23,213 nucleotides of DNA from Ophioceras dolichostomum (lineage: Eukaryota; Ascomycota; Sordariomycetes; Magnaporthales; Ophioceraceae). Below the pieces are notes generated by a model. That model worked only from the letters and a program-made list of their open reading frames with translations, was not told where the DNA came from and ran no database searches. The stretch spans positions 1-23,213 of the forward strand of contig PYST01000487.1 in the NCBI GenBank assembly GCA_003049485.1, written 5' to 3'. Each line of letters begins with the position of its first letter. Position 1 is the stretch's first letter. Position numbers and translations under genes: made by a program. This document shows, one piece after another, positions 1 to 10,043 of the stretch.

Positions 1-122
1 CCTCCCTACCTACCTACCTACCCACTACCTCTGGGCAGAGCCGAAGCCGGAGCCTACCTACCTCCATACCTCGACACAACCACAACCATCCCTTCCCAGA
101 TACAGACAGACACACAGACAAG
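1..122 (+). promoter_or_regulatory. 5' leader/promoter edge with CCTA repeats
   Basis: C/T- and C/A-rich, purine-poor sequence with CCTA tandem units at about 4-22 and again near 53-62, followed by a CACACA-type stretch directly before the ATG at 123. This is the usual look of a fungal 5'UTR. The promoter core probably lies left of the window. No TATA box or upstream ATG is seen here. Confidence 0.45.
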
Positions 123-761
123 ATGTCCGTCCACGAGATAACCTCCCTCGCCAACCTCAGAGAGCTCTTCGCGGCCAACACCTACGTGATCCTGGACTTC
201 TGGGCCGAGTGGTGTCCGCCCTGCAAGGCCATCGCCCCCCTCTACGCCAAGTTCGCCGCCGATAACAGCGTGCCCGACCACTTCGCCTTCGCCAAGGTGA
301 ACGTCGACGATGTGCCCGACGTTGCGCAGGAGTACCAGGTCTCGGCCATGCCGACCTTCCTGTTCTTCACCGACGGCGAGCCCGGCTCTATCGCCTGCCC
401 CGCCACAGGCCCCTGCGTCGTGCCCACCCCAGGCCATCCCGGCGTGGTCAGCGCCCTGCGCGGCGCGGACCCGCGCGCCCTGAAAGCCGTGGTCGATGCG
501 CTGAAGACTGCTGCTCTGGCCAAGGCTGCCGCTGCTAAGGCTGCGGGCAGCGGAGAGGAGAAGAAGAAAGAAGAAGAGGCTAAGCCGGCTGCGGGCGGAG
601 AGGAGAAGAAGAAAGAGGAAGAAGAGGACAAGCCGGCTGCTGCTGCTGCTGCCGCCGCCGACGCCCCTGCCGTCGAGGACACAAAGACGGTCAGTGGCGG
701 CTACACCATGGGCAGCTCCGGCGAGAAGAGAGCTGACTGGAAGATGTCGCTGCAGGCTTAA
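123..761 (+). CDS. Thioredoxin-domain protein with CPPC active site and charged low-complexity tail
   Basis: Single-exon gene for 212 residues. Residues 1-125 form a thioredoxin fold: buried Asp25 in ILDFW, the active site W30-C31-P-P-C34, and the cis-proline in SAMPTF (Pro77). Cytosolic thioredoxins reduce protein disulfides and are recycled by thioredoxin reductase, and their motif is normally WCGPC; here Gly is replaced by Pro. Between the last two strands (about 85-110) there is an insert with two extra cysteines (C92 and C98), absent from ordinary fungal thioredoxins of about 105-110 residues. Residues 130-185 are Ala/Lys/Glu-rich and contain a duplicated 16-residue unit. There is no signal peptide or membrane segment, so it is probably cytosolic. 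The ATG follows a typical CA-rich leader and the fold begins at once, which supports this start. A run of A's follows the stop codon directly. The redox partner and substrate cannot be read from the sequence. Confidence 0.88.
   Translation: MSVHEITSLANLRELFAANTYVILDFWAEWCPPCKAIAPLYAKFAADNSVPDHFAFAKVNVDDVPDVAQEYQVSAMPTFLFFTDGEPGSIACPATGPCVVPTPGHPGVVSALRGADPRALKAVVDALKTAALAKAAAAKAAGSGEEKKKEEEAKPAAGGEEKKKEEEEDKPAAAAAAAADAPAVEDTKTVSGGYTMGSSGEKRADWKMSLQA
543..638 (+). repeat. 48-bp tandem duplication inside the thioredoxin gene tail
   Basis: Two adjacent 48-nt units (543-590 and 591-638) encode near-identical 16-residue Gly/Glu/Lys blocks that end in KPA. Because the unit is a multiple of three, the duplication keeps the reading frame. 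It is followed by a GCT/GCC run encoding polyalanine. The tail is probably variable in length between strains. Confidence 0.85.
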
Positions 762-1859
762 AAAAAAACAAGAAAAAAACAGCGATTATGTCGACAATCA
801 ACCGAACGCCGCAACGCTTTCTTTGTCTTCAAATCCGAGATTCACCAACCATGGACTAACGACAACGCAGACACTACTTGACCAGTCGCTTACAAGACCC
901 CCTCGGCCTGCCCACTGACTACTCTCGCGCTTTCTCATACAGGTCTTGCTCACCCAAGTGGGATAGGCAGGCGAGACGTGGTGGAAGGAAAAAGAGGGGC
1001 TATGATAATGATACCCTCGCAAGCTTGCACGACAGCTTACCCCTTTTGTTTTACCCTCGATCTACCCTCTCATCATAGAGAAGCCAATGAATCATGAATC
1101 GCATCATTCACGTCTTGCTCATATCTTTGCCTGTGTATTTGCCTGTGCGTATATCTTTACTTTTTTTGGAGGGAGGGGGGGGCTGGCTTGTGAACGTGCC
1201 AACAACACCTACAGACTAGGCACCTACCTGTCTATCTGGCAGCCTGGCTGACGCCTCAACCTCGAGATGAGTAAATCGGTGCCTTTCCTCAGTCATAGCA
1301 AGCAGGCAGCGAATTGGTCGATTTAACATAACCTTTGTCATATTCTGACTTAGTTCTGAGCCGTTCTCCTCCCCTCTCGCCGTCGTACCATCTTCGTATC
1401 CAAAACGTGTGAACGGCCAACGACCAGAAGAGACCAACACGGGCCTCGGCTCAGGCTCATAAGCCCTCACAGCGGTTGAAGCTAACAAAGAGAGGTGTTG
1501 TGCAAGTGTGTCTGTGTGTGTGTATGCGTGTGTGTATGACCATATGCCATCCAAAATGAGCAAGCCCCAATGCAGTAAACAGAGCAAAACCCCACGCGAG
1601 ACAGAGAGAAGAAAACCCCCGAGAACGAATGAGCCCCAATCCAAGCAGACAATGAATGCGCCACTCCAAAAGAAACACCGTTACACCCCCCCTGAACCAA
1701 CACTCCATTCCCCCATCAGTCATGCCGGGATATGTACCATGCAGAAGTTCAAATCGTACTGTACAGGTAAAGTCGCTACACGTATGTTGTCAGGTAGCCA
1801 AGAAAGGACATCGTGCCCTCCATGCATCAGTCACCAAAACAACAAGCCCCAACGCGAAC
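762..1859. other. Convergent intergenic region (3'UTRs)
   Basis: Lies between the stop codons of the thioredoxin gene (+) and the WD40 gene (-). It contains an A-rich run at 760-779, a G-run near 1168-1182 and a GT microsatellite at 1507-1537. No ORF here looks like a gene; it should hold the two facing 3'UTRs and polyadenylation sites. Confidence 0.6.
1507..1537. repeat. GT/TG microsatellite
   Basis: Imperfect alternating GTGTGT tract broken by C and A bases, in the intergenic region between two convergent genes. Simple sequence only. Confidence 0.85.
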
Positions 1860-4800
1860 CTATCGCTTCACAGCTGCCGCCACACCGCCAGTCCCAGTTC
1901 CAACCGACCTTCGCCTAGCCGCCCTACTAGAATCATCATCAACTTCAGGCTCGCTACTCCCTCCACCTCCTCCCACACCACCAACAGCAGCGCCGCACCT
2001 CGCGCAAAGGAACCGCTGCCTTCCCCCGATCCTCTTCGCCTTGAACTCCCGCCCGCCGCAGGACCGACACGCCGCATCGCTGTCGTCGTCCGTGTCGCCG
2101 ACGAACGAGCCGGGCATGTCCGAACCGGTGCTGAGGCGCGGGCGGAACGACAGCCTGCTCAGACCACCACCACCACTACCACTCCCGGCGATGTTCGGCC
2201 CAGACCCCCCGCCGCCGCTGCCGCCGCGGAGGGGCGTGCCGCCATGCTGGGGCAGAGGTGGCCATCGTCGCGCATCTGTTGTTGAAGCGGAAGGCGAAGC
2301 GGCATCAGTACGGTTTGTGGGCGTCTGCGGCGTAGCTATCGTCTGGTTGCTGCTGTCCTGGGTGGAGGCAGCGTCCAGCGTCGCGGAGCCGGTCGTGGAT
2401 TTCCGACGGAGGTTTGTTATCGAGGGCTGGCCTTCGATCTCCTCCGCAACAGGGGCAACGAAGTCTTTGTCGCCGCCACTCTCGCTCTCGCTCTTGCTGC
2501 TGCTTAGGATCCCGCCAGGTCCGAAGCCGGGGATGCTGCTGGTGACATTGGAGCCAATGGCGCGCAGCGTGGGCATGCGCGGCCATTTTAGGTTCCAGAA
2601 GCCTGAGGTCTCGTTATGTTGAGCGGTTGTCGGGCTCGAGGGTGTGGGTGTTCCCGCTGTTGCGATGGGTGTTGGCGAGTCTGAGCCCGGTAGCTGTTGC
2701 GCGCTGGCGTTGTTGCTGCCGCCGCCACCGCGGGGGCCGGCGATGCCGCAGTCGTCGCCGATGACGAATGAGAAGGCTGGCGTGGGCGGCTCTGTCGGCA
2801 CGATGCCTGATGGGGTGACTGATTGGCGCCTGTCTGGGCTGGAGGTTTCGTCGCCGCGCTCACGGTCGCGGGGCGCCCTGGCGTTGACACTGAATGTGCT
2901 GGATGCAGGGCTGATGGGCACCCCTCCTCCTCCGCCACCGGCGTGCTTGAGGTACATCTCGCGTCTTCGCTCGACGGCAAGGTTTGCTGCCGCGCCGCGG
3001 GCGGACGCGCTCTTGGTCGGGCTGATGCTACGCTCGGAGCGCTCAGTTCTGACGGGAGTACCAGCTGCACTAGAAGAGGTACTGTACGCCGCGCGACCGC
3101 TGGCAGTGTTGGGGGCGGACTCGACACCCTGCCGCCAGTCGAGGATGTGGTCGGAGCTGACGGCTGGCCCGACGACACCCGTGATGCTAGATGGACGGCC
3201 GGACGCGAGGGGCATTGACAGCGATAGTGAGCCACGTCGCGAGTGGGTCATACTGGAGGCGCTAGTGCGCGTCAGGATGCTGCCGCTCCGGCCGACGACC
3301 TTGCGGCCGAGCGAGGTCGTACTCTCCCAGCCCTCGCGGCGTCGGCGGAAGGCGCAGTCTTGGCGGAAGATCTTGATGATGCCCGTGTCGTCGGTCGTGA
3401 CGAGGATATTTCCGTCGTAGTGGGTTGACCGCGCGATATAACCGGGCGACTCCTCAGGCTTCCTGCTAGCGACTGTTTGCACCTCAGACAAGGCCGTCTG
3501 GCTCGCGTTGTGGCTCTTGTCGGCTTTCTGGTTTGCGGGGTGGGGGCTGTTCGCAGCCGACGCAGCTTCCTCCGCCGCCGCCGCCTCTCCCATCGAGACA
3601 AGCACGACAGGTGGCGGATTGCACAGATCGTAGATTGGATCGCCGCTGGCGCCGAGCAGCTGCCGCGTGCGCGTGGGGGCGAACAACGCCGTCGTGACTA
3701 CCGAACCGTGCGCCGCAAAGCTCTCGCATGGGCCCTTGTCACCGCCTTTAGGGGTGTCAATCGCGACCACGCCGCCTAGGCTTGACGCGCTAGCTTGCGG
3801 CGATGGATCCCTGCCACCATCGCCATTACCCCCTGATCCTGACACCGTCCCGGGGCCCAAGCTCCAGATAAACGTCTTGCGATCCTCGCTGGGACAGATG
3901 ACGTAGCTGCCGTCGTCGCTGAAGTTTGCGCATAACTGGCCACACGAGTGCTCGTGACCCTTAAACTTGACATCGAGCGTCTTGTCGCGCAGGTTATAAA
4001 TGCGCACGCGCGCATCAGTCGAGGTGATCAGCACCTTGACGTTTGCCGGATCGCAGTCCTTCGTCGAAGAGGCATCGTCCGCCAGTCTGGACGTCGAGGT
4101 GCCCAAGGCAGATGAAGATGGAGGCGCGATCTCGGCCGTCTGGATGCCCGTGATCTTGCTCCCCTTGGCGTTCTTGCCCCTTGACGAGCGGACCAGAAGC
4201 TGGGCCTGGAGCTTGAGGCCTTCAGTGCCGTAGAAGTTGCACAGGCCGCTCAGCAGCCCGGCAATGGCGACCTTGCCGTCCGGCGAGAAGGCCACGGCCG
4301 TGATTAGGTCCGTAGTCTGCGCCGAGAAGGCCACCGCCTTGTCTGGTATGCTCCACAACCTCAGCGTTGCGTCGAGACAGCCGGCCAGGAAGAAGCGATC
4401 GTCGCGAGGGTGGAAGGCCACCCTGCTGACGAACTCCTTGTGGCGGAAAGTGCACAAGCACTCCTGCCGGCTCATGTGCCAAAGCCTCACCGACTTGTCC
4501 ATCGACGTGGACAGCAGGAAGTTGTTTTTACTCCAACTCAGGTCGAGGACCTCGCCTGAGTGACCCACGAACTCGCGCACAGGCTTCTCGCGGAAGACGG
4601 GCGCACTCAGGCATTCGCTCGATGCGCCGGAACCGGCTTTCGCCCCCTTCTCTTCCTCCTCCTCACGGTATGCGCGCCTCTCGTCGGGAGTAGATATGAC
4701 GGCCCACACGCGCACCACCTGGTCCCGTCCTGCGGCCGCGAAGTATCGCCCGTCCCTGCTGAACTGGGCCGCCCATATTGCTCCGCCTGTTTTTGTTTTC

Positions 4801-7169
4801 GCATTCGCCGAGGGCTTAGCGTTCGACTTCGTGGACGTCCTGGACAGTGGCGGCGGCGAAGTAGGATTGGTCACAGTCGACGCGTTGCGCGCATCGCCGG
4901 TGGCGGCTGCCGAGACGGAGGTGGCGAAAACGGGGCTTTTGGAGTTGGGTTGGTTGCTGCTGTTGTTACCGTTGGAGTCATTCGGCGGGCGCGTGCCAAT
5001 CAGCTCCTGCGCGAGGAACATGCGGTTGAACTCGCGGTTCTTCTTGTTGTGCGCCTTGGTGCGGATGTACCGTGGTGGTTCCTTGTGGTGCGGGATGTAG
5101 CCGCCGCTGTCGACGATGGTCGCGAAGACGCGCGCATTGCTGCCATCTGTTCGTAGCTGCTCGCTGAGTTCCGATTCGTCGTCGTTGTCGTCGGCGTCGC
5201 CGCCCCTTTTCCAGCCGGTTCGCATGCTGAGTCGGCTAAGGAACGACACTCCCTTTCTGAAAAGCAGCCGTGAGTGTCAGTCCTGGCATTCTATCCCGTG
5301 TAAACTTCGTCGAGAGCTGTTCGCTCTGCTGCCTCCACTGGGACGCCCGTCGTATCTCCCAACAGCGCCCATTGTCATCACGAATGCTCCCCCTCTTCTT
5401 CTCAGGACCGTCCATTCGCTCCTGGCGCTTGCCATTGCCGCAAAAACCTTGGCTGGCGTGCGATTCATCCGGCGCAATGGGCCGTGGGGTTTGGTTTAAG
5501 GTTTGTGCTGCACGCCGTGTGTTTGCTTTATGCAGTGCATGTTCTTTCGCGTGCGACACATTTCTGTGGGGTCCGAGAGGGCGGTAGGCGGGTTCAGGAA
5601 GGTCGGCAGGCAGGTGGTGTTGTGGGCGCAACGGCATCAACGTCGGAAAATAAAAAAGGGGCAACTTACTTTCTTTCCTTTGCAACATCTGCAATCGAAC
5701 CCTCGGCGATGCTCGCTCGAAGCAATGCCTCCCCGCCGTCGGGAGGATCACTAATTCGTGAAGGAGGAATATTTCGAAGTTTCTGGAGGGAACGGTCTGT
5801 GTTCGTCCGCAGGATAATATGCTGTGGCAAGAGCGGATATTAGCACTAAAAGCACCTGAACTCCTGCTTGACACGTTGACGGCTACAGTACACAGCCCAG
5901 GGCAGACCCAGGCCCACAGCCTTGCCCTCCTGAAAGCGCAGCACCGCATCCAGCTGAAGCACAACCCTTGTTCCACGGTTCCATATTGGGTCATTGGGCA
6001 CCTCATAGCTCCGTGGCGCCTGTGCCTCGCCCGCCAACCCCATTGATCCCACACGCAAGCTGGCACACACATCTTTCATGCAGGTCTAGGGTTCTTGGTT
6101 CGAGACCCTGGCAATGCGGCGCTGCGGCTATAAGACGGAGATCAATTGGGAAGCATTGGGAAGCCATTGGAAATTGGCGATCTTCCATACCTGCGAGAGA
6201 GGGTCAATGGTTGGGCTGCTGGTGGTGGCGGCGGCAGGACTGGCCACGGTTGAATTGGAATTGATAGCTGTTTGAGACGCTAAGGAGTTCGAGATCGTCG
6301 AGAGAGCTTCAGGGTTTGGAGTTGAAGAGGTAGTTGTAGTTGCTGCCCCTGAAGGTGCTGTTCGTTCTTCTCGGTTTCCTCGGTTTCCTCGTGAGGGGGC
6401 CGGGTTAGCGGTGGTGACGAGGCTCTTGGCGCTCCCCTCGTCGAGTCCATCCTTATCCGCGGTAGGTTCCGTTGCAGGAGGTGACGCGGCGACGGAGACG
6501 GAGGAAGTTGACGACGGGAAGATGATGCGCGAGAGCCGCGATGGTGGTTTCTTTCCGGAGCCCGGGATAGAAGAATAAATCTCGCTGCCTGGTCGAGGTG
6601 CTGGAGAAACTGGGGCTGCGTGCGTGGCCGACCGTCCAAGCGGACCACAAAGTAAGCTTTATGATCGCCGAACCAAAGAAGGGCGACAGAACCAGAGGGA
6701 GAAGGGGAGGGGCGGGCAAGTGGTGTGCGCAAGGTCCGTATGTTACGAGGGTTTAATGGTTGGAAAGGCATAATGGTTGGACGATGTGAAATAACACGAT
6801 AGGTCGAGGTAAATGGACCGATGTTCAACATCCATAAACCCGGCTTGGGTTCTGGGGGGTTTCGAAGAAGTAAGGAGGTCCAGACAAGGACCAACCCTTT
6901 CCGAACCACACAATGTACCAAGGCCGGCAAGCATGTAACGAGTCGGGGAAGGAAGGGTGCTGAATTTTGGGGATTGGGTACATGATGTCTTGCGCTCTTG
7001 GAACACCTCACTCACCATGTGATACCGGCGATGGTGACGATCGCCAATTGTGGTTGCCAGTCGGCGACTCGACCGTTGGCGAGGGCTCGATGACAACTAC
7101 TTGTGGTGGCACATAGCTACTATGTCGGCGTTGACTGCCAGGCGGCTGACGAGGGTGGTCTTGTTCCAT
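1860..7169 (-). CDS. WDR44/Dgr2-type WD40 repeat protein (4 exons, about 1,370 aa)
   Basis: Proposed exons on the minus strand: 7169-7016, 6600-6191, 5821-5670 and 5256-1860. The last exon alone gives 1,131 residues. It holds WD40 repeats at roughly residues 397-700 of the full model, including HSGEVLDLSWSKNNFLL, SMDKSVRLWH and LDATLRLWSIPDK, the signature of the human WDR44 / yeast Dgr2 (YMR102C) family. A long Ser/Gly/Pro-rich disordered region follows, then a zinc ribbon near the C-terminus (C1302, C1305, C1323, C1326). The long exon has no suitable upstream ATG: it begins at an AG acceptor (ttttcag) with KGVSFLSRL. The exon at 5821-5670 encodes HIILRTNT and the exon ending at 6191 encodes IDPLSQ; I recall both as conserved in fungal members of the family. 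Every junction keeps phase. The first exon (ATG at 7169, donor GTGAGT at 7015) is the least certain, since several acceptors near 6600 fit the phase. In family members the propeller probably binds membrane-traffic partners; the function here is inferred only. Confidence 0.85.
5257..5669 (-). other. Intron 3 of the WD40 gene (413 nt)
   Basis: The donor GTAAGT starts at 5669 and the acceptor ttttcag ends at 5257. Exon 3 leaves two bases (AA) that join the first A of exon 4 to give Lys, followed directly by KGVSFLSRL. The phase match plus protein continuity support it strongly. It is long for a filamentous fungus. Confidence 0.85.
5822..6190 (-). other. Intron 2 of the WD40 gene (369 nt)
   Basis: The donor GTATGG starts at 6190 after the codons for DPLSQ. 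The acceptor gccacag ends at 5822, before the codons for HIILRTNT. This is a phase 0 junction; the joined motif DPLSQ-HIILRTNT is typical of fungal relatives as I recall them. Confidence 0.85.
6601..7015 (-). other. Tentative intron 1 of the WD40 gene (about 415 nt)
   Basis: The donor GTGAGT starts at 7015. The acceptor tctccag at 6601 restores the frame of exon 2, but cccag or accag acceptors a few codons away would fit too. The exon 2 frame meets a stop near 6660 and has no ATG of its own, so an upstream intron is required; only its exact borders are uncertain. Confidence 0.5.
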
Positions 7170-7380
7170 CTCAACATGGCTGCCTGCGCTTCTCGCCACT
7201 GCGCGGTACCTGTGATTGGATGTATACGTGGTGTGTTTGCGCCCTTGATGGATGTGTGTGTATGCCGTCGATCAGTTGCCGTGTTGCGTGTATCGGAGGC
7301 TCGGCGCGCGGCTGGCTGGAAGAGCTGGGGGAGCTGGAGGAACAAAAGCAAAAGGACAAGAGTTTATGATCGCCGTCAGG

Positions 7381-7397
7381 CCGTCCGTCCGTCCGTC
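7381..7397. repeat. (CCGT)n microsatellite
   Basis: Four tandem CCGT units upstream of the WD40 gene. Simple repeat only. Confidence 0.8.
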
Positions 7398-7707
7398 TGT
7401 AGACTGGTCTAGTTGAAGAAGGGAGGGAAGCAGTATCATTTGTTCGGGGTGCGGGCAGCCGGTACCTGCCAGCTGCCCGTATGTTTCCGCTTGTCCAGCT
7501 AGGGGATTCTGGGTCTCCAGCTATTGGTCTCGGGCGGGAGAGGCGCTGAGCCTCGAGCGTGTCAGAGAACACCGGCCCAAACTTCGCGGCCTTCAGCGGA
7601 GCCGCCCAAGCGCACACAATCGATCGATCACAAGCAAGTCTGGTCGCGACCCCGACTTGAGTGGGCTGGTCCGTTTTCTTCCTTTGTTAGGTGGATCAAG
7701 GTGAAGG

Positions 7708-7738
7708 TTTTTTTTTCTCTCTCTCTTCTTCTATTTCC
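7708..7738 (+). promoter_or_regulatory. Poly-T/CT tract, promoter-like
   Basis: A T-run passing into CTCTCTCT and TTCTTC on the plus strand. Such pyrimidine tracts often sit just upstream of transcription starts in filamentous fungi. No clear gene follows, so this is only a possible promoter element. Confidence 0.3.
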
Positions 7739-9716
7739 CGTCTCCGTTGGCCCTCGTGCTGGGAAAGTATGAGCTCTTGAGCTCCACTGTTGCCGAGCAG
7801 CTCAAGCTCGTTCTTTCCGATTTTGCGATCCTTAAAAGTAACCCCTTACCCTCGCCTCGCTGCAAGTTCGTTTCGGCCCGCGTCCGCTTCGACGGTGCGG
7901 AGAGTTTCTTTATTCCTGCTTCCAGGTCTTTTTTTCTTCTTCTCTTTCTCCGAATCCGCGGCATTTCCTTCGAAAATTTTTCTTCTTCTTGCGCTCCGTA
8001 CAATTTTCCCTTTTGGGTGCCTTGTTCGTGGGTCATTCGGACTCGGACTCGGAGTTTTCAGCGCTCCCAGCGGAGAAGTAAGCATGGGCAGCGAGGCAGG
8101 TCCAGAAAACGGTGGAAACCCCGCGACACATTAGTTTTCAGGGGGAGCCCCCCGCTGCACTGTTCTTTTTTCAACCCAAACCAGACCCCGAAGTCATGGT
8201 CATGCTTATTCTCATGATCCTCGAAGCATCTTTGCATTCGGAACGGGAACTTCGGGTGGAAGAGTTGGGTTTTCTGTTCAAAGTAGAACGCTACCAGACG
8301 CAAGACACACCTCGACAGCATCACAAGCACCCTTTTGCGGTCCCCCAATATTTCTTTATTACATCATTGTTGTGAGATTTTCGGCCCCGTGGTAGCATTT
8401 TGGACTAGCTCCTTGGCTCGTGTTCGCCTCAACTTCGTTTTCGCTCCACGGAATCTCGCTCCCACCCTCAAAGAACCGAACTACCGAGGCGTCCGATCAG
8501 CTGGAGGGTAGAATGCTAGAAAGGACCCTACTCGTACCATTATCAAGACCTCCGTCGCCGACTCTGCCGGAACGAGAACGACCATACCAATAACATTCCG
8601 TACCTCGGGTCCTAACCACTAGCTCCTTTGAGGTTCACCGCCATCGTGCTCGATCTGCTGTGTCGGGTATCGCGCTGGCCAACAGCCCGATTGCCTGGGT
8701 CCAACGAATGTGTCCAGATCGAGCAAAACCCCCTCACACTTTGGGACGAACCCTTCCACACTATCATCAGCATCAACAGTGCACAAAGGTCATCCTCATT
8801 GTTGTTTGCCCCCTCCTTTACGCCACCTGCAAGCCACCAACTCCAACGCCTCTGGGCAGAAAAGAGAAGGAGAAAAACACCCACTCGACGTCACAACGGC
8901 GCGTGGTACTGAAGTATGGCAGTGCATGCCAGCCGCCCCCTCGGTCGGCACCTCCCGATAGGGCTGTCTGGTGATCCACCACTCCCCGCACACTGTGACT
9001 TCACGGTTCACAACGCGGTTTAACTTGAATGGTCCGTAATGCAGCACCACAAGTCCCCTTAACTTTCAACAGGCTGCCACTCACAGGGCACTGTACCGCC
9101 CGTTGTCATCCTCTACTCCGTCGTCAGTTCCAGCGCACCAGTGGTTCCCAGGTTGTGTCTGTTATTTCGGAAAGTACTCTGCAGAGCAGGTGCTCCAAGC
9201 TCCGCGCTCGGTTCCCGCTATCACTCATCCTGCAGGCTTCTTCTTGGTAATAGATAAGCACGAATCAGCAATTCTAGGTAATAGGATTGTTAATCATGCA
9301 GGTGATGATCAGGGTCAACCATCATTTCCTTTCCCAGACCAAATTAATGATACGTGGTAAGAAGGGTATCCCGTCCCAAGAGTTCGTGACCGATGAAGCT
9401 TAGCCACCGGGATTTCCAATCCTTCAGGATGCAAGGCTGCTTGCTACTTCCACTGGCAGTCATCCCACTTCCTTTTTCACCGCCTCATCTTTTCTCCTCC
9501 ATCTTACACTTACTCAGCTTCTGTAAATTCCATTTCCTGTATTGTTCATATCCCGACATACATGCAAGGAGGGTCCGCGATCAACGGGTGCCAATAGTGC
9601 GTTCAGATGTCGGAATTCTCCTCTCTCCGCGTCCCGCCAACCTCGCCAACCAACCAAACCGCCTGTCAGACCATCTGTCAGACTGACGCCAGAAGATTTG
9701 TGACGTGCACGACTAA

Positions 9717-9968
9717 TCAACATTCACGGGTACCGTAACCTGCTCGCAAGAGGTCTCGATGCTGCTTGGAGGCCTCCTCAGCCTTGTCATCACCAACTCC
9801 TGCAGCCTCTGCAGCTTCTGCAGGTGATAGTGACATGTTGTTTCTGCCTACGAGAAGCGTACCCGCCATTTCGATAGCATCCGGCGGCATGCGGTTGGCC
9901 GTGTCGAGGCTCCGACCGGCCTCGGCATCATAACTTGTCAATGTGGTATCAGCAGATCTATCCAGCAT
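9717..9968 (-). CDS. Hypothetical 83-residue protein or orphan exon
   Basis: The ATG at 9968 opens an 83-codon frame with natural-looking codon use and composition (segments MPPDAIEMAGTLLVG and AEEASKQHRDLLRAGYG). I do not recognise the family. It lies only 75 bp beyond the Dom34 stop codon on the same strand, too close for a normal independent fungal promoter, and the bases just before it (attattcgcag) resemble an intron acceptor. It could therefore be a 3' exon spliced to a Dom34 transcript variant, a small gene, or a relic. No signal peptide or membrane segment is seen. The C-terminal half is Ala/Glu-rich and probably helical. Confidence 0.4.
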   Translation of the reverse strand: MLDRSADTTLTSYDAEAGRSLDTANRMPPDAIEMAGTLLVGRNNMSLSPAEAAEAAGVGDDKAEEASKQHRDLLRAGYGTREC

Positions 9969-10043
9969 CTGCGAATAATTACACGCTATTTACTTTTTTT
10001 GGACCTCTGTTTCTGTCTCTGGCTGTCCAGTCGTCTTCCAGCT

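Larger units (their letters stand above)
7170..9716. other. Gene-poor stretch with pyrimidine tracts
   Basis: About 2.5 kb without a recognisable gene. It must hold the WD40 gene promoter at its left side. The plus strand has strong CT tracts at 7708-7738 and 7925-7990, features often seen near fungal transcription starts, but the short ORFs downstream (for example at 8628, 8710 and 9393) have no recognisable domain and biased, unlikely composition. A (GTCC)n run lies at 7381-7397. A multi-exon gene or long leader RNA on the plus strand cannot be excluded. Confidence 0.4.

Noticed and set aside
242..682. Minus-strand ORF of 146 codons opposite the thioredoxin gene
   Set aside because: Its Ala and Phe/Ser runs are the mirror of the repetitive plus-strand coding tail; no domain.
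1813..5156. Many plus-strand and other minus-frame ORFs of 60-269 codons within the WD40 gene
   Set aside because: They lie antisense or out of frame to a strongly supported, high-GC coding exon and have Arg/Ala/Pro-biased composition typical of shadow frames.
5236..6072. 278-codon minus-strand ORF across the start of the WD40 gene
   Set aside because: It covers introns 2 and 3 and reads exon 5821-5670 in the wrong frame; the spliced frame carries the family motif HIILRTNT instead.
6000..6125. tRNA-like A box (tagctccgtgg) and B box (ggttcgagacc) on the plus strand
   Set aside because: The spacing would need an intron, and neither the acceptor stem nor the T stem pairs; it also lies inside WD40 intron 2.
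6280..7011. 243-codon minus-strand ORF
   Set aside because: Shadow of WD40 exon 2 and intron 1; the frame ending in DPLSQ is supported by splice phase and family resemblance.
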